Positions 1 through 10,271 of a DNA stretch of 64,000 bases are shown piece by piece. Numbering within the stretch: the first letter of the stretch is position 1; the number at the start of each line of letters is the position of its first letter. The position numbers were made by a program, and so were the translations under genes. The notes below the pieces were generated by a model. That model saw nothing but the letters and a program-made list of their open reading frames with translations. It did not search any database and was not told where the DNA came from. Source of the DNA: Phascolarctos cinereus (Eukaryota > Chordata > Mammalia > Diprotodontia > Phascolarctidae); contig NW_018344037.1 of NCBI RefSeq assembly GCF_002099425.1, forward strand, positions 5,386,001-5,450,000, in the 5' to 3' direction.

Positions 1-1190
1 AAATGCCTTTATAAGTACTGGGATTTTGTTATAATGAATGTTATTCTGAATACAACCTGTAATCACCCCTGTCTTTTAATTTGCAAATGAAAATGAGAGA
101 TTAATGGTCAAATCATGTTATCACTTCATTTTTTTATATCAGAATCAACTCCTTTCATTATCTACATTTTTTCTTTTTTTTTCTTTGAAAAATGTCCTTT
201 GTTTCTTGTTTACATGGCTATCAGCATTCATGGGTTGAGTTTCAGGTTTATTTAGATGGCTTCTGTGACAGCAGACTCAGTTTTAATATATGGTGCATGC
301 ATGTAAACAGCTATGCACCATTAAAATTATAATAGAGCCTTTTTGAGCATAGATTGTAAAACAGTGATCTGTATTAAATAGAATAATGGAAATCATATAA
401 CCAGGAAATATGTGGCTATATTATGTTTGAAATTTTAATACTTATACTTTAATACATATACTTAACCTTATACTTTTGATGCATTTTCAACAATAGGATA
501 GCAAATAGTCTATCTATTCCTTTTTATTTAAACCCAAGCAAAGTCTTTAGTGATTAAAATAAACCAGATGGAAATTGCTCTCAGAAATTAGGAGCCTTTG
601 TAGTTGTCAGATAGAATAAACACACTCCTTCATAGAGTAGCTAAGTGACAGGAGCCACCTTTTGTTCATTACACTATCAGAGGATATACAATGAATGACA
701 ATTTTTGCAATCCTGAACTTTCATTGTTGTTGGGAAAAGTGAAGAATGACTTGCAAAGTTCTTAACAATAATGATGTTTGTCCCAGTAGATGAGAGGTAG
801 CACTAAAGAGCTGCAAGATGTTCTGTTCGATGAAGGAGGATTATGAATAAAGAGGAAGGACATTAGGGCTTTTATTAGCCAGATGGAGGGATTACTTTCA
901 CTGTGAAAAGTAATGGAGTTTAGCTGTCCTAATATCTCACTTTCTTGTCTTACTTAATGTCACCTTGAGGATTAGGTGCTAAACAGTACTTCAGAATAGT
1001 GGATTTAGGTATATAAACATACCATGAATGGATTTTTCAGTGATGCTTACTCAAGTTTTTAAAGATAGGATTCACCAAAATAGGAGAATCTAAAGAGTTA
1101 GGCAATAGAAGGGTACAGTGGTTAGAGAAATGAGTATAATGCTAATCACTGGAAAGATAACATTAGGTTCACAATATAAGAATACATGAA
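1..1190. other. Unassigned AT-rich DNA
   Basis: No gene, RNA or repeat family is recognisable here. The stretch is AT-rich with short poly-T runs near 170-185. It may be single-copy sequence or very old repeat. Confidence 0.5.
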
Positions 1191-1194
1191 ATAT

Positions 1195-1375
1195 TTGTAA
1201 TTACATCAATGTGGTGGGACTCCTAGGGTGAGAAATTCCTCCTCCTTACCAGTCACATTGCAACCTACTAGATTAAGTCCTGAGGATTTTGCTGAAGCAG
1301 GAAGAGGTTGTGACTTAGCCTGGTAGTGAGCATCAGAGGTGATTTGGGAAAATAACTTTTCCTAACTCTAATCCC
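1195..1375 (-). mobile_element. Possible antisense SINE fragment
   Basis: The order of weak matches (gttgtgacttagcc, then agtgagcatcagaggtg) resembles the antisense of the tRNA-type SINE segment that reads cctctgacac...gtcacttaac in this genome. Divergence is high and the ends are unclear. Confidence 0.35.
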
Positions 1376-3485
1376 AGCACACTACATACTATAACACATA
1401 TGACATACAATACACATACAATGATAATAACAATGTAATTATAAATATAAAAATAATCTGGTGTGGTAGTTCATTAATCATTCAATACATTTTATCATAT
1501 ATTAAATATATCAGTGGTAAAAATGCAGTTCTCTTTTAGAACATTACAGAAAGCAATCCATATATTTTATGATTAAGTAAATTATTTTGATTGTATCTCT
1601 GTTTGTGGAACATCTATCCAGATTTAGATATACGTATATGTTTCCAACTCATTACAAAGAACTTAAAAATTCTCAGGCAACAAAGCTTTTTTTAATAGCA
1701 ACATTCCTGGTGATAACAATGAGACTCTTAGCTCTACTGTTTGAGTTTTCACATGTTTTATGACAAAGACAAAGCTTAGTGCATTGTTTGATTGTATTGT
1801 TGGGAGCCTGGAAAAACCAGGGCAGAAAAACTGTCTGGTGACAGAATTTAAGAATGAAATAGGTATGGGGTGTTGGCATAGTACAAAGTCATCAAATATT
1901 TGTAACTTTGATTGTGTTAAAAGTTAAATATTGTAACCAATATTTGATGATTTTCTCTGATTTGCCACCTTTGGTAATGGAATATTAGCCTTCTTATGGT
2001 ATTAAAGTAATGAAAATTAAAATTGTTAAATACATATACACAGAGACACACAGTCACATGTTACAAAGTGCAGAGGTTTGTGCATGATTTTCACAGAGAA
2101 GATAATGAGGCAGGATAAATTAATAAACTACTATTAAGTCTAAGTGGTGATGCTGCTTTCAAAGGTAGCTGGATTCTTTAAGCCCAACAGAAGAGTAAAA
2201 CAATGCCCTGGTTCCTTTAGCTCCAATTTTAGACTGATTAGAGCAATATGAAATCTTTTCATGTACCTGTCATACATCTTCATCATGCTTCATTTTAGAT
2301 ACAGACTAGAGCCTCCCACTCAGATCTGCTGTTTTCATTGTTCAATCTCAATTTCCATATGTTAAATTGTGAAACATGAAGCATAATGGATGTTACAAAG
2401 TTTAGTCTAAGTAGATAAAAATCACTTTTATTTAACCTTTTTTTAAGTCATATTTTGTTTTCTTTCTATGTACTTTTTAAGCAAAGGTATTGTAAATATA
2501 ATCCAACCCTCATTTGAAAATTCCCATGAAGATAGATTGGAGAAAATACTCAGGCTCTAATTTTAATTTGTAATATTGCTAAGTCTGAAATAAGTACTGA
2601 CTGTACTTATTTGGGAAAATGCTAAGCTCTTGTTTTAAATACCTTGACTTTATATACTAGACAGGATAAAATTTTTAAATATTTAGAATAGCCAGGATAG
2701 TAATGCTAGAGCTTTGCCTCCTTTGGAGCTGGCCTTAGGTTTTTTTTGTTTGTTTGTTTTTGTTTTGTTTTTTGTTTTTCAGGTTGAATGTAAAGTCCTT
2801 TATGCCTAAATATATTTTTCCTCCCAAAATACTTTGCTAACTGTGATTTATCATCAGTGATTTTCTCCCAGGAGTTATGTAGAAACTTCTCCCAAATGAT
2901 TTTGAATATGATTTAATTGACCAAAATGCTTTCTTCTAGGGAACATACAAGAACATTAGGGACCTCAGAGAAGAGAGTACTGGGGATGTGAGAAGTCTAG
3001 AAGGAAAACTTTTCTTATAATTTTAGGTAGAATCAGTTCTGATTCTCCACATAAGTTTAATATTTTTTGCCCTTATAAATGAATGGTGAATGAGTAAAGT
3101 GAGTAAATTAAGAAAAAAATACTTTTTTCAAGCATTTACTGTGTACAGATAGAAAAGCTATACCCTGCTCTCAAGGAGATCACATTCTAGGGGAAGACGA
3201 AAACAAAACAAAAGAAAAAAACCTAGAAGATTAATCTTCAAGTCTGATAGAAATACCAAGTGTTCCATTTGGCTTAGTGAGAAAGCAGATGTTATTGCAT
3301 CTTTTAAATTTTATTTTCATTGATAAAATAATATATGTTTCTGATATTGAACCATTTGTCAGTGCCAAGGATCTTTGCTATAAGAACTGTTTCTATTCCA
3401 TAATCCCTAAATAATAGACAACATAAAATTGACCTCCTTAAACTACCATATTTCTAAACAGTTAAGCCTGCACTAAAGTGTGAGT
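1376..3485. other. Unassigned AT-rich DNA
   Basis: No coding potential beyond chance and no recognised repeat, apart from a T-rich (TTTG)n tract at 2740-2779. That tract could be the antisense tail of an unrecognised retroposon. Confidence 0.5.
2740..2779. repeat. (TTTG)n / poly-T tract
   Basis: A 40-bp run made only of T and G, with TTTG and TTTTG units, directly visible. Confidence 0.85.
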
Positions 3486-3489
3486 AGTT

Positions 3490-3572
3490 GAATTATATTC
3501 CTGGTACAGCAATAACTGTTTTGGTTATGTGACATCAGGCAAGTCATTTAACTTCTGTAAACTTCAGTTCTC
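3490..3572 (+). mobile_element. MIR-like SINE fragment
   Basis: Contains atgtgacatcaggcaagtca and tttaacttctg. This is the MIR/CORE signature around gtgacctTGGGCAAGTCACTTAACCTC. Only about 80 bp remains. Confidence 0.55.
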
Positions 3573-3575
3573 TCT

Positions 3576-3832
3576 TTTTGAATCATCTCTGCTCAATGGA
3601 CAGAGCATTGGACATGGAGTCAGGAAGATCTGAGTTCAAATGTGGCTGAAAACACTTACTCTTTGACCCTGGGCAAGTTACTTAACCTCTGTTTGCATCA
3701 ATTTCCTCAACTATAAAAGGAGGGTAATGATAGCACATATCTTTCAGGGTTTTTGTGAGGATCAATTGCTATATTTGTAAAACTTCTTAGCACATTGTCT
3801 GACATTTAGTAGGTGCTATGTAAATGTATGGA
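3576..3832 (+). mobile_element. tRNA-derived CORE-SINE, near full length
   Basis: A tRNA-like head (ggacagagcattggacatgg, then ggagtcagga...gagttcaaat) is followed by a CORE-like centre (gaccctgggcaagttactta) and an L2-like tail (agcacattgtctgacattta, gtaggtgctatgtaaatg). This is the common marsupial MAR1/THER1-type layout. It would have been transcribed by Pol III and copied by L2-type machinery. The exact subfamily cannot be fixed by eye. Confidence 0.8.
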
Positions 3833-3975
3833 CATTATCTATGTATATATTATATGATCATATGTACATATATCTATATTGCATATATCGCAATATGCAT
3901 GCTGTATAAAATGTATGTTACATATATAAATATATAACATATACATTATATATACATATTACACACATATATAAG
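3833..3975. repeat. AT-rich (TATA/CATA) low-complexity block
   Basis: Irregular tata, catata and acatata units follow the preceding SINE tail directly. Confidence 0.8.
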
Positions 3976-4372
3976 CCAATATTCCACTCTACTATGGAAA
4001 CAGATGAATTATTAGGTTTAATATAGGGGTAATTTATGTTTCGAGGAAGCTTTTCCAAAGGAACATGCTTGCTTCAATAGGGAGAATTTCTCAGGGATGA
4101 TCTTCCCCTATGAATACTGCAGTAACAGCAATGGGTTATTCTTCACATTTTATTTGGAGTTTTCTAATCTTATCATTAAAATGGCAGTTTGTAAATATTG
4201 ATGTTTAATAAATATTTGATTGATTTATCTGATTAGATATGTAAGGTAGAAGAAACTGAGAAATTATAGAAAATCTCTAAATTTACCCCCCCCAAGAAAT
4301 GTTGTTACAATGTTGCATTAGTAATCACAAAGAAAGAAAACCACATTCAGATGAAATATCTTAGTACAATAG
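3976..4372. other. Unassigned DNA
   Basis: About 400 bp with no recognised gene or repeat. Confidence 0.5.
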
Positions 4373-4545
4373 AATGAGAATTGGTTCTGGAGTCAGAGAA
4401 CCTGGGTTCAAATCCTGAATCTGACACTATCTTGTGAACCTGGACAAGTTGATTAATCTCCCTTGACCATGCTTTCCTTATCTCCACAATGAAGATATTG
4501 GACCAAATGGCCTATGAGGTCTCTTCCAACTTTAGAAGGATAATT
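4373..4545 (+). mobile_element. tRNA-derived CORE-SINE (MAR1-like)
   Basis: Shows ctggagtcagagaacctggg, ttcaaatcctgaatctgaca and the tail ggcctatgaggtctcttcca. That tail marks a marsupial SINE class distinct from the L2-tailed copies nearby. Confidence 0.75.
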
Positions 4546-5110
4546 CATGCCAAGGTCCCATGTGGTACTTATTCTACTGGTAGTCTAAGAAGATCTCAAA
4601 AATGAAGTAACAAATAATTTAATTGGAAGAGGACAGTAAAATATATGCAGGGAAAATCCAAGTAACAAAAATCATTATTAGCTATCCATACACAAATGAG
4701 TACAGTCACCCACAATATCAAATAACAGTGTAGAAAGATTTAGGAACATAGTCCTGAAAATCTTACATATTGAGAAAAGAAAAGGTCCATGTCTTTGTTT
4801 TGCCTTTCTTGTACTATATCTGAACCATTTCTTCTTTGGTCTTCACAGCTTTAAGCTGAGAAAGTAAGCTATGCCTCATTATCCACTTCTATCCTTTAGA
4901 GCTCCTTGGCCTGATTCAAGATCTCTCTTGTTGCTGTTGTTCTTCCCCGTAGTAGTTTCTGCAGAAGCTCAGAAACTCCTGCTCTCCACATACTTATTGG
5001 TTATCTAATGATGGTCTACCTTGATGCTGTTTCTGATACTTGCTTCAGAAGGTATCATATCTCTATTAGCTATGAAACTTTCCAGGTCAATATCTCTTTG
5101 GGTTAGCCAA
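4546..5110. other. Unassigned DNA
   Basis: No recognisable gene or repeat. Confidence 0.5.
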
Positions 5111-5112
5111 CC

Positions 5113-5366
5113 TGCCAGCTAGGTGGCACAATGGAAAGAGTGATGGGCCTGGAGTCAGGAGGACCTGAGTTCAGCCAGATAGTCTCAGACACTTTCTACT
5201 TGTGTGACCCTACACAAGTCATTTAACTTCTGTTTACCTTTGTTTCCTCGACTCTAAATAAGGATAATAATAGTACCTTTTGCTCAGGGTTATTGTGAGG
5301 ATTAAATAATATTTTTAAAGGGTTTAGCACAGTGTTGGCATAAAGTAGGAGCTTGATAAATGGTTA
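5113..5366 (+). mobile_element. tRNA-derived CORE-SINE, full length, L2-like tail
   Basis: The head cagctaggtggcacaatgga is followed by ctggagtcaggaggacctga, a CORE (tgtgaccctacacaagtcat) and a tail (tttagcacagtgttggcata, agtaggagcttgataaatgg). A CT-rich tract follows at 5367-5392. The cagctaggtgg head is typical of the abundant marsupial SINEs (WSINE1/MAR1 type). One of the clearer copies in the window. Confidence 0.85.
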
Positions 5367-5392
5367 TTTCCTTCCTTCCTCTTTCCTTCCAT

Positions 5393-5817
5393 CTTACTCT
5401 AGTCTTACAATTATGATTTTCTAGCAAACAAAAGGGACGTTCAAAAATTTTTGACTTTCAGACTTACCCTTCTCATCAGAAGATCCTCAAAAGTTCTTTC
5501 TCCTAATTTAGCCAGGAAGACTGTATTTATTTCATTAACCTCCCTACTTCCCTCAGGGTGAAGGCGGTGATTTCCTAACCTGCCTCCCATGTCTCACTGT
5601 CACCATGCAGTCCTCAACTATAGCTCTCTTTCTGAGATTGAGGATAGACATCCATATATGTTTTCATGTGCTTTCTCCTACCCTGTCCTCCAGCAATGAA
5701 TATTGCTGTGAAGCTCTGAAGGCAGTGGAGTCCCTAGAATAGGAGAGGAAAAAGCTTGTGCTCTCTTCCATCATTTCTGCAACATAGGAAGGTCTGTGCC
5801 CTACACACCTATTTCCG
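5393..5817. other. Unassigned DNA
   Basis: No gene or repeat recognised. Pyrimidine-rich in places. Confidence 0.45.
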
Positions 5818-6567
5818 TTTTTAAAATTTTTGTATTTAATACTATTTTATTTTTCCCAATTATATGTAAAGATAGTTTTCAACATTCATTTTTGTAAGAT
5901 TTTAAGTTTCAAATTTTTCTCCCTTCCTCTCTCCCCTGCCTCTCCCCAAGACAGCAAGCAATCTGATATAGGCTGCATGTGTACAATCATGCTAAATTTA
6001 TTTCCACATTAGTCAGATTGTAAAAGAAGAATCAGAACAAAAGGGAAAACCATGAGAAGGAAATAAAACACAAAGAGAAAAGTGAAAATAATATGCTTCA
6101 AACTGCATTCAGACTTCAAAGTTCTTTGGATATGGGTAGCATTTTCAGTCACAAGTCTTTTCAAACTGTATTGAATCATCATATTGCTGAGAAAGCTAAG
6201 TCTACCATAGTTGATTATGTATAATATTGCTGTTACTGTGTACAGTGTTAATGTTACAATATTACAATGTACAATGTTCTGCTCACTTCACTCAGAATCA
6301 GGTCATGTAAGTTTTTCCAGGTTTTTATGGTTTTTTTTCTCTGAAATCTACCTGCTCATCATTTGTTATAGTATTCCAATTATATTCATATGCCACAACT
6401 TGTTCAGCCATTCCATAATTTATGTGCATTCCCTCAATTTTCAGTTCTTTGCAATGACAGAAAGAGCAGCTATTTATATTTTTTTTAATGTGTGGATCCT
6501 TTTCTCTTTTTTATAATCTTTTTGGAATACAGACCTAGTAGTGGTATTGCTGGATCAAAAGGTATGC
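5818..6567 (-). mobile_element. L1 3' end (minus strand)
   Basis: Read on the minus strand, this has the marsupial L1 ending: the ORF2 C-terminal/3' UTR segment, then cagattgcttgctgtcttgg-like sequence, then ttgaaaactatctttacata and ataaaatagtatt before an A-rich end near 5820. It is a 5'-truncated insertion of about 750 bp with no open frame of interest. Its broken end touches the 5' end of the plus-strand HAL1 at 6568. Confidence 0.85.
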
Positions 6568-7493
6568 ACAGGGTAGAGCCAAGGTGGCAGAGTAAAGTCA
6601 GGAACTTGCCTGAGCTTACCCCCAAAACTCTCCAAATACCTTTAAAAATAACTCTAAACAAACTCTAGAACAACAGAACCCACAAAAAGATGGAATGAAA
6701 CAAATTACCAGCCCAAGACAACGTGGAAGGTTGGCAGGAAAGGTTGAGGCAGGGTGAGAGAGGAGCACTGTCTAGCATAGGCTGTGCCAGCACAGATCAG
6801 GCCCCAGCAAATCCAGAGCAGACCTGGGGTGACTGAATCACGGGCAGCAGTGGTGGTTTCCAGACCTTTCAGCCCACAGACACTAAAGACAACTTAGAAA
6901 AATAGCAGTAAAGAAGGACAGCACTCTCACCTGGGTGAGAGTGGAGCACATTCCAGTGTAGGCCAAGCTAGTATAGCGCCAGCCCCAGGAAAGAAGGGTC
7001 AGGCCTTGGGAGTGACTGAATTAGCAGCAGAAACAGTAGCAGCTGCTTCTGGAGCTCTCAGACAACAAATGGAAAGGGGGTAAAAAAAATGGTCAGAAGG
7101 AGTTTATAAGGGTCATTTTGCTAACCCTGAAGCAGGCCTCTGTTGCTTTGCCCATACTTGAACGGGGGTTGCAGTACTGGGTGGCAATCCCATGTCTAGG
7201 AGGAGCACTAGCATAGCAGAGCTTGCTGCAGCAGTGGAGGGGATCCCTCCTCACAGTTCTAGGGCAGAAAAGAGGGCTTGTGATCACTCGTAGACCAGAG
7301 CACAGGTCAAGAGAGTAGTAAACACTTCTCCTTAGATCATACTACCTTGGAAGAACTGAACACTTACAGTTCCCTAGAAGTATTTATGAAAACAGCTGCA
7401 TAAAACCCTGAAGTTTGGAATAGTGTATCCTCCACCCTGAAAGTAGAGCTCTACTTTAACAAAAAGTTAAAAGCCAAGTAATAGGCTGGGAAA

Positions 7494-8600
7494 GTGAGCA
7501 AACAAGGGAAAAATAATTCTAACTATAGAAAGTTACTATGGTGAAAAGGGAGATCAAAACACACACTCAGAAGAAGACAACAAAATTGAAGCTCCTACAT
7601 CCAAAGCCTCCAAGAAAAATAGGAATTTGTCTCAGGCCGTGAAAGAGCTCAAAAAGGATTTTTAAAATTAAGTAAAGGAAGTAGAGGAAAAATTCGGAGG
7701 GGAAATGAGAGTGATACAAGAACATCATGACAAATAAGTCAACAGCTTGGTAAAGAAAACATGAAAAAAATACTAAAGAAAATAAAACCTTAAGAAACAG
7801 ACTAGGCCATATGGTAAAAGAGGTACAAGAATACAATGAGGAGAAGAATGTCTTAAAAAGCAGAATTGGCCAAATGGAAAAGGAGATACAAAGGCTCACT
7901 AAAGAAAAGAATTCCTTTAAAATTAGAATGGAGCAAGTTCAAGGTAATGACTTTATGACAAATCAAGCAACAATTAAATAAAACCAAAAGAATGAAAAAA
8001 AAAAAAGGAATGCAATGTGAACTATCTCATTGTAAGAACAACTGAGCTAGAAAACAGATCCAGGAAAGATAATTTCAAAATTATTGGACTCCTTGAAAAC
8101 CATGATCAAAAGAGTCTACACATTATCTTTCAAGAAATTATAAAGAAAACTGTCTGATATTCTAGAAGGAGAGGGCCAGATAGAAATGGAAAGAATCCAC
8201 CGATCACCTCCTGAAAGAGATTCCCAAAGGAAAACTCCCAGGAATGTTATTCCCAAATTCCAGAGTTCCCAGGTGAAGTAGAAAATATTTCAACATCCAG
8301 AAAGAAACAATTCAAGTATAGTGGAGCCAGAGTCAGGATAACATGAGATTTATCAGCTTCTGCATTAAAGGATCAGAGGGCTTGGAATCTGATATTACTA
8401 AAAACAAAGGAACTAGGATTACAACCAAGAATCACCTATCCAGCAAAACTCAGCATAATCTTTCAGGAGGAAAAATGGATATTTAGTGAGAAAGAGGAAT
8501 TTCAAGCATTCTTGATGCAAAGACCAGAGCTGAATAAAAATTTTGACTTTCAAACACAATACTCAAAAGGAGGGGAAAAAAACAGGATAGGGAAATCATA
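7494..8600 (+). pseudogene. HAL1 ORF1 relic (L1 ORF1p-like RNA-binding protein)
   Basis: The expected start reads gtgagcaaac where related copies have atgag(c/t)aaa. The N-terminal half is a decayed Lys/Glu-rich coiled coil. The RRM start is recognisable near 8050-8100 (ELENRSRKDNFKIIGLLENH). The C-terminal domain is clearest at 8300-8540, with fragments KKQFKYSGARVRIT, LGLQPRITYPAKLSIIFQ and FQAFLMQRPELNKNFDFQ. The YPAKLS motif and RPEL segment match the C-terminal domain of mammalian L1 ORF1p. L1 ORF1p forms trimers that coat LINE RNA. Several stops and frame changes separate these blocks, so no full protein can be made. Confidence 0.78.
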
Positions 8601-8639
8601 AGAGACAATAATTTAAACTGTTTACATTTTTAGATGGGA

Positions 8640-9110
8640 AGATGATATTGGGAACTCAGAAGACCTTTCTCATTACTGGAGTGGTTAGAAGTAATAAGTT
8701 TAGACAGAGGGTACAAGTGTGAGTTCAAAAAAATAAAATTAATGGGTGAGAGAGGAGTGTAGTGAGAGAAAGTGAAAGGGAGTGGTAGAATGGGGTAAAT
8801 TATCTCACATAAAAGAGGCAAGAAAAAGTTTTTATAGTGGAGGGGAAGAGGAGGCAATTGAGGGGGAATGAGTGAACCTTGCTCTCATCAAAATTGGCTC
8901 AAAGAGGGAATAACACACATTCAATTGGGTATAGAAATCTATCTTACTTTACAGGAAAGTATGATGGGAAGGGGAAAAGAGAAGGGGGGGGCAATAGAAG
9001 TGAGGGCAGATTGGGGGAGGTTGTAGTCAGAATCAAAACTTTTTTTGGAGGGACAGGGTGAAAGGAGAGAGAGAATATAATAAATGGGGGGATAAGATGA
9101 AGGGAAATAC
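8640..9110 (+). repeat. Purine-rich HAL1 spacer
   Basis: On the plus strand A and G dominate, with runs such as gagagaaagtgaaagggagt and gaaggggaaaagagaagggg. It sits where a full L1 would carry ORF2. The same spacer occurs as a CT-rich block in the minus-strand copies at 10560-10760 and 43407-43520, so it belongs to the family. Confidence 0.75.
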
Positions 9111-9945
9111 AGTTAGCAATAGTAACCATGAAAAAATTTTGAAGCAGTTTTCTGTGATAAATATCTCATTTCTTGAACATAGAGAACTGAATAAAATTTA
9201 TGAAAAAAAAAGAACTATTCCCCAATTGATAAATGATCAAAAAATATGATCATTTTTCAGGTAAAGTAACCAAGCTATCTATAGCCACATGAAAAAAATA
9301 CTCTAACTCAATACTGATTAGAGAAATGCAAGTTTAAAAAATTCTGAGGTACAACCTCAAAACATCAAGGACAAATGTTGGATGGGATGGGGGAAAAATG
9401 AGATATTAATGCACTGCTGGGGGAGTTGCGAACTGCTTAAATCATTCTACAGAGCAATTTGAAAGTATGCTCAAATTCTATAAAATCATGCATACCCTTT
9501 GATCTAGCAATAACTCTCTGAGGTTTGTATCCCAAAAGATAAAAAAAGAAAAAAGAAAAAGGACCTATGTGCACAAAAATATCCATAGTAGTTCATTTCT
9601 GGGGGCAAAGAATTAGAAATTGAGGGGATGCCCATCAACCGGGGAATGGCTGAACAAGTTATGGCATGTGATCATGATGGAATACTAGTGTACTGTAAGA
9701 AATGATGAATAGGATGCTCTCAGAAAAAACTGGAAAGACTTGCATGGACTGATGCAAAGTCAAATACATTGTGTACAAAGTAATAGCAATATTGTAAGAT
9801 GATCAGATGTTCATGACTTAGCTATCCTCAGCAATACAATGATCCAAAACAACCCTGAAGGAGTTATAATGAAAAATACTGCCCATCCACAGAGAAAGAA
9901 CTGATGGTTTCTGAATGCAGATTGAAGCATACTTTTTTTTCTTTT

Positions 9946-10271
9946 AAAGTTTGTTAATTTATTTTGATTTATCAATAATCACTTCCATATGCTTTTGAGC
10001 TTAAAATTTTTCTCCCCCTTCCTCCCAACCACCCTCCCCAGGACGGCGCACAATCTGATATAGGCTATACATTTACATTCTTATTAAACATATTTTCACA
10101 TTAGAGAAGTTGTAAGTAAAAATTAAAACTAATAGAAAAAGGAAACAAAACCAAACAGAAGAGAAAAAAACAGCAATTCAACTTTCATAGTTCTTTCTTT
10201 GGATGTGGATAACATTTTCCATCACAACTGGAGATGTCTTAGATCCTTGTATTGCTGGGGAGGGTTAAGTT
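9946..10271 (-). mobile_element. L1/HAL1 3'-end fragment (minus strand)
   Basis: Antisense of the L1 3' UTR, recognised by caatctgatataggctatac, acatattttcacattagag and a T-rich start (antisense poly-A). Only the last about 325 bp of the element is present. It lies between the plus-strand HAL1 and a second minus-strand copy that begins with the same sequence at about 10280. Confidence 0.8.

Larger units (their letters stand above)
6568..9945 (+). mobile_element. HAL1 (half-L1) element, near full length, plus strand
   Basis: The element starts with an L1-type 5' UTR (gggtagagccaaggtggcag) and continues through about 0.9 kb of GC-richer leader. It then has a decayed ORF1 (about 7494-8600), a purine-rich spacer (8640-9110) and an L1-like 3' end (ORF2 C-terminal relic plus 3' UTR, 9130-9945, including aatgttggatgggatggggg and ggcatgtgatcatgatgga). 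No endonuclease or reverse transcriptase lies between ORF1 and the 3' end. That absence defines HAL1: L1 derivatives that keep only ORF1 and must borrow L1 enzymes. Many stops and frameshifts make it an old, dead copy. The alternative is an L1 with an internal ORF2 deletion; the minus-strand copies at 10272 and 43396 share the same spacer, which favours a real HAL1 family. Confidence 0.8.
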
